DNA of 64,000 bases from Acestrorhynchus altus. Lineage: Eukaryota > Chordata > Actinopteri > Characiformes > Acestrorhynchidae. Below the pieces are notes generated by a model. The model did not search any database. It had not been told where the DNA came from and was given only the letters and a program-made list of their open reading frames with translations. Made by a program: the position numbers and the translations under genes. Below are positions 57,863 through 64,000 of this stretch, one piece after another. The stretch is taken from contig CM067512.1 in NCBI GenBank assembly GCA_034509495.1, positions 1,059,739 to 1,123,738 of the forward strand, given 5' to 3'. Within the stretch, counting starts at the first letter, position 1; each line of letters opens with the position of its first letter.

Positions 57863-57997
57863 ATGAGCTAGGGTGTGGGTGTATGTGCTGCAGATGCCTC
57901 TAAATAGAACTGCTGAGATGGAGGAACTAGACAAAACACACACTTATATAAGTGCCGAACTTTTGAAGTAACTTTGAGTTTCTTATGGATACGGGAC

Positions 57998-57998
<1 letters not shown>
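57863..57998. other. Short single-copy spacer
   Basis: Nothing recognised. Confidence 0.4.
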
Positions 57999-58056
<58 letters not shown>

Positions 58057-58118
58057 TGACGAACAGCTCCTGAGTCACACATAATAAGAGTGAGAGAATG
58101 AGAGATGAGAGAATGTGG

Positions 58119-58170
<52 letters not shown>
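57999..58170. repeat. (GA)n and (GT)n microsatellites
   Basis: (GA)n at 57999-58052 and (GT)n at 58121-58170. Confidence 0.96.
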
Positions 58171-58171
<1 letters not shown>

Positions 58172-58489
58172 TGTGCTGCACGTGTTTGTCCCTATCAAGG
58201 ACAACTGTCAGGCTAATAAAGGATGACTATAATCATACACCATCAGCTCGCCCCGTCACAGCTCAGACAATCGAGCGAGTTTCTCTTTCTGGGAGAATTG
58301 TTTACGATCTATGAAAAATCATATGATCAGGTCTGAATATTTAATTAACGAATGTCTGTCGGAATGAACGAGAGAGAAAACCAAGAACAGGTGGACCAGC
58401 AGGTTGTGCATATGACATTCCCTCCTGTGGGACAAATATACAAGTGTAGATGAGTGTGTACAGACTAAGGGTGTAAAAGGAAAGATGTC
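58171..58489. other. Single-copy DNA
   Basis: Nothing recognised. Confidence 0.4.
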
Positions 58490-59160
58490 CCCAGAAGGAC
58501 GTGTGGGACAGCAGTTCTGTTGTGAAGGAAGATGAAGGTGATCAGGATCAATAACTGATGATAACTGTAGTCTGATCTGATCAATATTTATTGATCTACT
58601 CATACAGAGGTAGTGTCTCATTCTGGCTTGTCGGGTTTAACGCAACACGCCAGGCGTCTCTGCATGGAGGTGTAGGTAATGGTGTCCTGTGATGATCCAT
58701 CTCATGCAGCTTGAATGTTCTCACTCAGTTCTGCAGATGGTGTGGTAGGGGTGGAGTGTTGATAGAGCGTCCAATAGCGTCCCACACATTATCAATTAGG
58801 GACAGGTCTGGAGATGAGACCAACCATGGCGTAGTATCTGTGTATTCAAGACGAGATCTTGAGACGGCAGCAGTGTGTGGACGAGCGTCGTCCTGTTGGA
58901 GTACAGCACCGGAGTGTGTGTTCAGAAAAGGTAGAACCACTGGTTGAAGAACCTCATTAACGTAACGTTGGTCTGTTAAAGTGTCTGTAATGAAGATCAA
59001 AGATGGCATTGTATGAAATTGCACCCAGACCATGACACCAGACCTTCTGGACGTGTGATGTGTGGCAACAAACCATTGATCTTTGCGCTGACCATGGTGT
59101 CTCCACACGGATTGGTTAGTTGTGTCCACCGAGACAAAAGCAGGTCATTCTAAATGACTC
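58490..59160 (-). pseudogene. Tc1-like relic, family T1 copy 4, longest frame
   Basis: The minus-strand frame 59129-58725 (134 codons) covers VWRHHGQRKDQW, SGVMVW, TDTLTDQRYVNEVLQP, QQDDARPHTAAV (second Asp) and SPDLSLIDNVWDAIGRS. The third catalytic position is Asp here, where copies 1-3 have Glu (IENVW). This copy keeps the base that copies 1-3 lack after GTGTGG, yet it also stops after PHHLQN, and the C-terminal part is in another frame. The first Asp region is decayed. The 3' tail ends near CACACGTCCTTCTGGGG. Confidence 0.9.
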
Positions 59161-60014
59161 CAGGACATTGTATATGCTTTCGAGCATAATGTGAGATTGA
59201 GAAAACCCTGACCTTTCGATATAGTTTGACCTGATTTCATTCATGGACAACACCATGAAGGACAATAGTTTTGGGGCTTCTTATGTTGTCAAGCTTGAAA
59301 ATGCACAGGTTGTTGTGGCCCTGATTCTGGCCTTGATCAGCAAATCAGAAGACAGTGTGTTTTTTGCCCAGAAACATATTCTCTTTCCATCCATTTCATT
59401 CTAAACGAGTGGAACGACGAGCTGTCAGACCAGTGAAGGACATGTGAATCCAAGCCTGTCTCAGCGCTCGTCGCGTTTTCTCCTTTCCTTCTCATGCGGT
59501 ATCCTGGAAACCAACGTGGCTTAGAGAAGATGTTTGAGCTAATCTTTGAAAGGTCGATTTCACTCACATTCATACAGCTGTCCACTAACAAACCGCTCTG
59601 ATTAGCCTGGAATCAGTGCTCCGAAACGAGGAGGCGAGTGGTCAGCGCTCGCTGCAGTGATGATGATCGTGGCGGCTGAAATCCTCAAGCATGAGAAAGA
59701 CCAGCCTTTATTCACGGCTGCATAAACTGTTTGCAGTAATTGCTCTTTAACCTGAAATGAAGATGTGTGGGAGGATTAAACAAGGTTTAAATGCAGGCAG
59801 AAATAAACGCTTAAGACTAAACAATTCACAATTTATTTATATTTAATTTAAAAAATATAAAATAGACATTAATTAGATATGATTTAAAAGTAATTATGCT
59901 TTCTCTCTTATAAATATGAGTAATACTTACTGATTTACTGAGCAGAGAGATGGAGAATGACAGCAGAGAGGGTGTGAACCTCCAGGGGACGGAGAACACA
60001 TGGCTTGCTTGGGG

Positions 60015-60017
<3 letters not shown>
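59161..60017. other. Repeat-free block, possible conserved non-coding DNA
   Basis: 59440-59760 retains several CpGs (GCGCTCGTCGCG) and has no repeats. No supported gene. Confidence 0.33.
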
Positions 60018-60079
<62 letters not shown>

Positions 60080-60080
60080 C
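60018..60080. repeat. (GA)n microsatellite
   Basis: GA run of about 63 bp with one AC interruption. Confidence 0.96.
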
Positions 60081-60112
60081 ATTTTCCTCAAGCTCAATAA
60101 CGGTTCTCTAGT

Positions 60113-60150
60113 AGTTTTTTTATGATGGAGAGATCTCTCCGGATCTCCTG
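60113..60150. mobile_element. Repeat E, tail fragment
   Basis: TATGATGGAGAGATCTCTCC matches the end of E near 38467. Confidence 0.45.
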
Positions 60151-60539
60151 CAGACCTCTCCACATTAGAAACCAATAAGATGGATGGAATGGAATCGAAT
60201 CCACGTTGAATCCACAGCAACCACTCTGTGGTAAGAGGACGGACTGCGGATGCAGGAGGGCGTGGCTGCAGCATCAAAGGAAAATAAAGCCAATTTAAAT
60301 AAACCAAGAATATGAACTGATAACGGCTGAATAACTCACGCGTTCTAAGCGATGTCTCACCTTGTCAGTGAGGAGATCTGCTCTTCTGCTCTCGCAAATG
60401 TATGTCACTTCAACAGTGTCAACTGTTTCGATAAACGTTGGATATCTGTCACTTTAAGCTTTAGAAACATCTTCTAATTCTGTGGGATCTTCTGACGTAC
60501 GTTCATTCACCAAACAATTAGAACTGTATTAATAGGAGA
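60151..60539. other. Single-copy DNA
   Basis: Nothing recognised. Confidence 0.4.
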
Positions 60540-60856
60540 CAATGTATTCAAATTCGTCTTCATTTGAGATGTAAATAGAGAATGTAATAGTATATTTATA
60601 TATTTTTAAAGTATCAAGTTACTATAACATTTATAACAATAGATTCTTCAAAATACTTCAAAATAATACAAATAAAATAAAAAACAACAACCTGAATTTC
60701 TTTTATTATTTAATTAATATGTTTGTATCAGTATTATCCCTTTTCAGGACTTTTATTCTGGAATTTGAACACTGTATGAGCAAAGAATGAGAGAAATCAG
60801 ACCCTCCCTTCTCATTTTTCTCTATTTATCCCAAAATCTGGATCAGTGATGTCATC
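60540..60856 (+). repeat. Left flank of the M-bearing repeat
   Basis: Aligned words are shared with 6640-6876 and, inverted, with 20642-20690 (CAAATTCGTCTTCATTTGAG). Confidence 0.55.
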
Positions 60857-60910
60857 AGCCCCGCCCCCTCTCTCTGATCAGTCAGAGTCTGTATGCAGGT
60901 TGAGCATCAG
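60857..60910 (+). repeat. GC-box minisatellite M, single unit
   Basis: One complete unit with the GC box, preceded by the shared flank. It shows the unexpanded or collapsed state of the array. Confidence 0.88.
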
Positions 60911-60991
60911 GAGGAAAAGAGGAAAGCTTGGCTGGACATTTTTGACCAGTACGTCACTCCGGACACCAGTGAAACTACCAGTGACGTGTAA
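60911..60991 (+). CDS. Very weak candidate: 26-codon terminal-exon-like frame
   Basis: Directly after GCATCAG, an open stretch reads EEKRKAWLDIFDQY, then 12 more residues ending SDV before TAA. An ATTAAA lies near 61221. Charged and aromatic residues are mixed as in real proteins, but the length is small and the upstream sequence is the minisatellite, a poor splice-acceptor context. More likely chance. Confidence 0.08.
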   Translation, partial: EEKRKAWLDIFDQYVTPDTSETTSDV

Positions 60992-61387
60992 AGACCTTTG
61001 ATAGTGCTGTCCGTTCGGGAAGTCGCCGCTCTTCTGCTCACATGTGATCATTTTTTTTTTTTTTCCAAGAACATTTTGTACATACAAGAGGTATTATTCG
61101 CTTCATCTTGTATATGTCTCAAGGTTTCAAGTGAGGTACGAAATGCAAGCTGGCGTTCCATCTGGTTGTCCTGCTTAACGTGGCGACACTCTGTCAATGT
61201 GCTTCTTGTCCTCGAGCTGATTAAAATGCATCGTCTTAGGTCACGCTAGCGCACTCGCATGCAGACCCCGGTGACGAGCGCGTACCCCACCATATGGTAA
61301 CCGAATAGAACTTACTGAGCAGCACCGTCTCACCATACTCTTTATGTTCATCTTCATACTCTGTCGAGGTTACTGCAGCTCCTATAC
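60992..61387. other. Single-copy DNA, relatively CpG-rich
   Basis: A T-run at 61050-61064, then sequence with many CpGs near 61180-61300. No gene call. Confidence 0.35.
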
Positions 61388-61945
61388 ACCATGTGGACAA
61401 AAGTATTGGGACACCTGCTCATTCATTGTTTCTTCTGAAATCATGGAATTAAGAAGAGTTTGTCCTGCTTTTGTTGGAGCAACTGCCTCAAATGTCCAGG
61501 GAGGACTTTCTACTAGATTTTGGAGCATTGATGTGAGAATTTGATTGCATTCAGCAATTAGTGAAGTCAGGATGTTGGATGTTGATTTGTAGTGCGTGTC
61601 ACACTTCTCCAGAGGCCTGGGGTTGTGGGTCCAATCCACACTTAGGTCATTTGTCTCTTAGGTCAGTGTCTGTTACCCTGCGATTGATTGGCACCTTGTC
61701 CAGAAGATAATCCCGTCTTATATGCAATGACTCTGGACCCACCACACCTGGCATGATGCTTGAAGCCAATAGGTTCATCAATAGGTTCATCTCCTCCATA
61801 GGGTCCAATTGTATTGGCAGTCTTTTCTACAGGGACTAGATAATCTGTGTGTGCATTTGCCCATCTGTGTCAACAATGGTTTCAAATTGGGTGGAAAGTA
61901 GCTAAATGCATTCACTGAAAGAGAGTCCTATTGGACAGAGAGTGT
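61388..61945 (+). mobile_element. Repeat D split by a SINE
   Basis: Begins CATGTGGACAAAAGTATTGG and ends near GAGTCCTATTGGACAG. The left third continues to AGGATGTTGGATGT (about 61588). The right part resumes near 61738 (CACACCTGGCATGATGCTTG). Confidence 0.82.
61590..61737 (+). mobile_element. tRNA-derived SINE fragment nested in repeat D
   Basis: The B-box context GGGGTTGTGGGTCCAATCCA is followed by CTTAGGTCA..GTGTCTGTTACC and GATTGATTGGCACCTTGTCC. That body belongs to a SINE type I know from several fish groups. It differs from the SINEs at 8 kb and 31.4 kb. Confidence 0.65.
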
Positions 61946-63087
61946 CTGGACTTTGAAGAACACAGTTGTTGATCGAAAAGTCTTTGAGGTTCTCTGCACT
62001 TCAAACACCATCCTTCAACTTTCAGTACCGTCACACAGGCCTGCAAACAGGACATTCGAGGAAATCGCGTATCAGCAGGGAATCTGCCGGCGCGAACGGA
62101 GGGAAACGCATTGTGATATTTCCATTAATGGCAGAGCGCTGGTGATGAATAGCTTGTTGTAGATTCAGGTATGGATGTTAAAAAGCACTCGTCCATCATG
62201 GTGTCACTCCACCATGGAGAGACGAGGCTCTATGAGAAGTGGATTTACGCTCCCTCTCAACTCCACTTTCTCTTCTTAAAGAAACTTACGGCTTCCAGGA
62301 ATTCTGTATATTCCGCTGCTGGGAAGTGCACGTTAGGGGCCTTTTTTAAAGGAAATTTGTTGTTTTTTATGGCGTATGAGAAGGGAGAACTCGGCACTTT
62401 AAAACGAGTCTTGGAAAGGCATGCTGCGTCGGCACGGAAGGCCCCGAAGTGTCCTGAATAGGAAAGTTATTGATCAGAATAAGCAGTAAACCTTTCAGCA
62501 GAGGACGTTTTCATTTTCACCCCAGGATAAAAAATGGACGCGGCACTGTCAGAATCAGCTGATGTGAGCAGGCCAGGTTGTCACTCTGCTTGATAGAATT
62601 TCTCTGGCTGGCTTATAGTGGAGGACACTTCTGAAAGTCATGTGTTACTTTTGGCATTGGCTGTAGGCAGTTTTCCCTGCAGGAGGACAGGGGAGGAGGG
62701 TCTCAGGGGGTCTTGGAGCTGATACTCAGCCTTGGCTTTATTAAGGAGATGATTATACTGATTGGTTCATCGCAGATCCAGACATCAGAGTAAAGTCCCA
62801 GGTTATCTTTAAAGGATAATTGCTTCTTGTTTCTTTGAGGAACATCTAATCATTTTCCTATTTAAGTACAGATATAGAACTCCCAGCAATCCCAGTTTGG
62901 TTATGTGTTTTCACTGGCCATGGAAACAAGATGACACATGCTGAATGATAATGCTGCTCTTAAAATGAGACCACGATGGGACAATGAAAGGTACGAAAGA
63001 GGTGAAAGCCTATAAGGTGTTCCTGAAAGATCTAACGGGGAGATCCAACTGCAGAAGAAGTTGTTTTCTTAGGGAAGCAATGTAAGG
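61946..63087. other. Repeat-free block, possible conserved non-coding DNA
   Basis: 62030-62460 has continuous sequence with CpGs and a 96-codon plus frame (62171-62461) without known motifs. 62590-62900 is ordinary. No gene call. Confidence 0.33.
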
Positions 63088-63160
63088 CTGAGCATGTAAA
63101 CATGCACTGGAAGCTCCTTTGGTATTTAAACTGGTATTTAAACTGGTATTTAAACTGATC
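63088..63160. repeat. Fragment of the far flank of repeat M, with a 13-bp tandem
   Basis: GTAAACATGCACTGGAAGCT matches 20255-20288 inverted. It is followed by three TGGTATTTAAACT units (63119-63158). Confidence 0.55.
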
Positions 63161-64000
63161 ACAGTGGTTAGACAGGAGCTGGTTTACTAGTAAACTCGGA
63201 TTCATCTGGATGCCCATTCTCGCCAAAGACCAGCTCAGACCATTTGAACCCAGCTACCAGCAGAGGCTGGTCTTGAGCTGAGTTATTCAGCAAGGATTTC
63301 AGTTCCTGAAACTCACCTCTAAATGTAATATCATTCTCAACCGCAGCCCTTTAATTAGTTTTGTACATCTTTGAATATTACACCTGTGGCACGTGAAAAA
63401 AAAGAATTTCCTTCCATTAAATTCCGTCATATCATGAAGCTGTGAGAGGACATCGCAGTCTGTATTTACAACTGTCAAAGGAGTAGTAAATGCAAGGTGC
63501 TAATTTCTGTAATAGGCTCCTGTAAATGAACAGCACAGCCGAGGCCTGATATCTGCGGTTTCTGGGAGGAAGAACAATGTTCATTCAGCGATGTGTCTGA
63601 GAACTTGTTTGGGTTTCCAGAACAAATCGGTAAGGAGCTACGAAGTCCCCTCTTCTCCTATAGCCTACATATAGAAGATCAGACGCGTAATTCAATCCAT
63701 ATGTACATATAGTTCCAGAAGGAATCAGCTGACAGGAATGAAACTTGGTGGGTCGGTTTGACATCGTGAGACGTACGAATAATTCAACTTACATGCTTGG
63801 CCGTGCATGTGACGTAAGCAAGCACGGGCATTGTCCGACATGCGTGGAGTGACACAACAGCCATGACTGCAGACATTCAGTGAGCACTGATGCCCTCCAT
63901 GAGTCATCCTGTTAGTGCCAGGACCACTGGCGCATGGCTGCGTGGCACGCAGGTCGTTACGACAGCTGCCCTTAACGCCACGTCAACATCGTCAAGTGAT
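63161..64000. other. Repeat-free end of window
   Basis: 63340-63600 has CCCTTTAATTAGTTTTGTAC and CCATTAAATTCCGTCATATC, motif-like and single copy. 63740-64000 is CpG-rich with CATGCTTGGCCGTGCATG-type near-palindromes and may be the edge of an unrecognised repeat. Confidence 0.33.

Noticed and set aside
57008..57943. His/Thr/Leu-rich minus-strand frames of 60-100 codons
   Set aside because: They are products of the GT-rich minisatellite.
62171..62461. 96-codon plus-strand frame in unique DNA
   Set aside because: No motif, start context or transcript signal. The length is within chance expectation.

Overview
The window looks like euchromatic nuclear DNA of a teleost fish. The grounds are abundant long (CA)n, (GA)n, (AAT)n, (GATA)n and (CATC)n microsatellites, many degenerate Tc1-like transposase relics, tRNA-derived SINEs, LINE 3' tails ending in 4-bp repeats, and two high-copy non-autonomous repeats. 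I associate those two, from memory, with otophysan fishes (characins, catfishes). Species and chromosome cannot be fixed from the sequence, and no repeat library was searched.

I find no gene I can defend. Nearly every reading frame over 60 codons falls in a microsatellite, a mobile-element relic or unremarkable single-copy DNA. The best the window offers is three weak exon candidates: a 153-codon frame followed by AATAAA (8.75-9.24 kb, plus), a possible untranslated first exon and promoter with a good splice donor (15.85-16.58 kb, minus), and a 26-codon tail after a possible splice acceptor (60.91 kb, plus). The window is best read as intergenic or deep-intronic DNA.

Layout. 0-7 kb: single-copy DNA with a transposon-like repeat D copy and a divergent inverted pair of about 0.35 kb (2.04/3.30 kb). 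6.6-8.3 kb: GC-box minisatellite, foldback repeat B, tRNA SINE. 8.3-11 kb: single copy. 11-24 kb: two Tc1-like relics, three D copies (one carrying a nested insertion), a second minisatellite, foldback fragments and a LINE tail, then a 500-N assembly gap (24147-24646). 24.6-34 kb: minisatellite at the gap edge, an internally deleted Tc1-like element with intact ends, another Tc1-like relic, the best-preserved foldback copy, a SINE and the longest minisatellite. 34-40 kb: mostly single copy. 40-44.5 kb: microsatellite cluster, then a dense D-F-E-D-LINE cluster, a run predicted to form a G-quadruplex, and foldback B. 45-53.4 kb: Tc1 relics, a strand-biased GAGTC-rich array, a second D-F cluster and a 51-bp tandem array. 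54-64 kb: a GT-rich array with higher-order structure, the longest Tc1-like frame, a single minisatellite unit, a D copy split by a SINE, and single-copy DNA to the end.

Between repeats there are several repeat-free blocks with clustered homeodomain/POU-type ATTA motifs (near 17.9, 22.2, 29.7, 34.6, 50.6 and 63.4 kb). They read like conserved non-coding elements of a developmental-gene landscape, but this is inference without an alignment. The visible biology is that of a transposon graveyard: nested insertions, deletion derivatives and tandem arrays spread inside a larger mobile unit.
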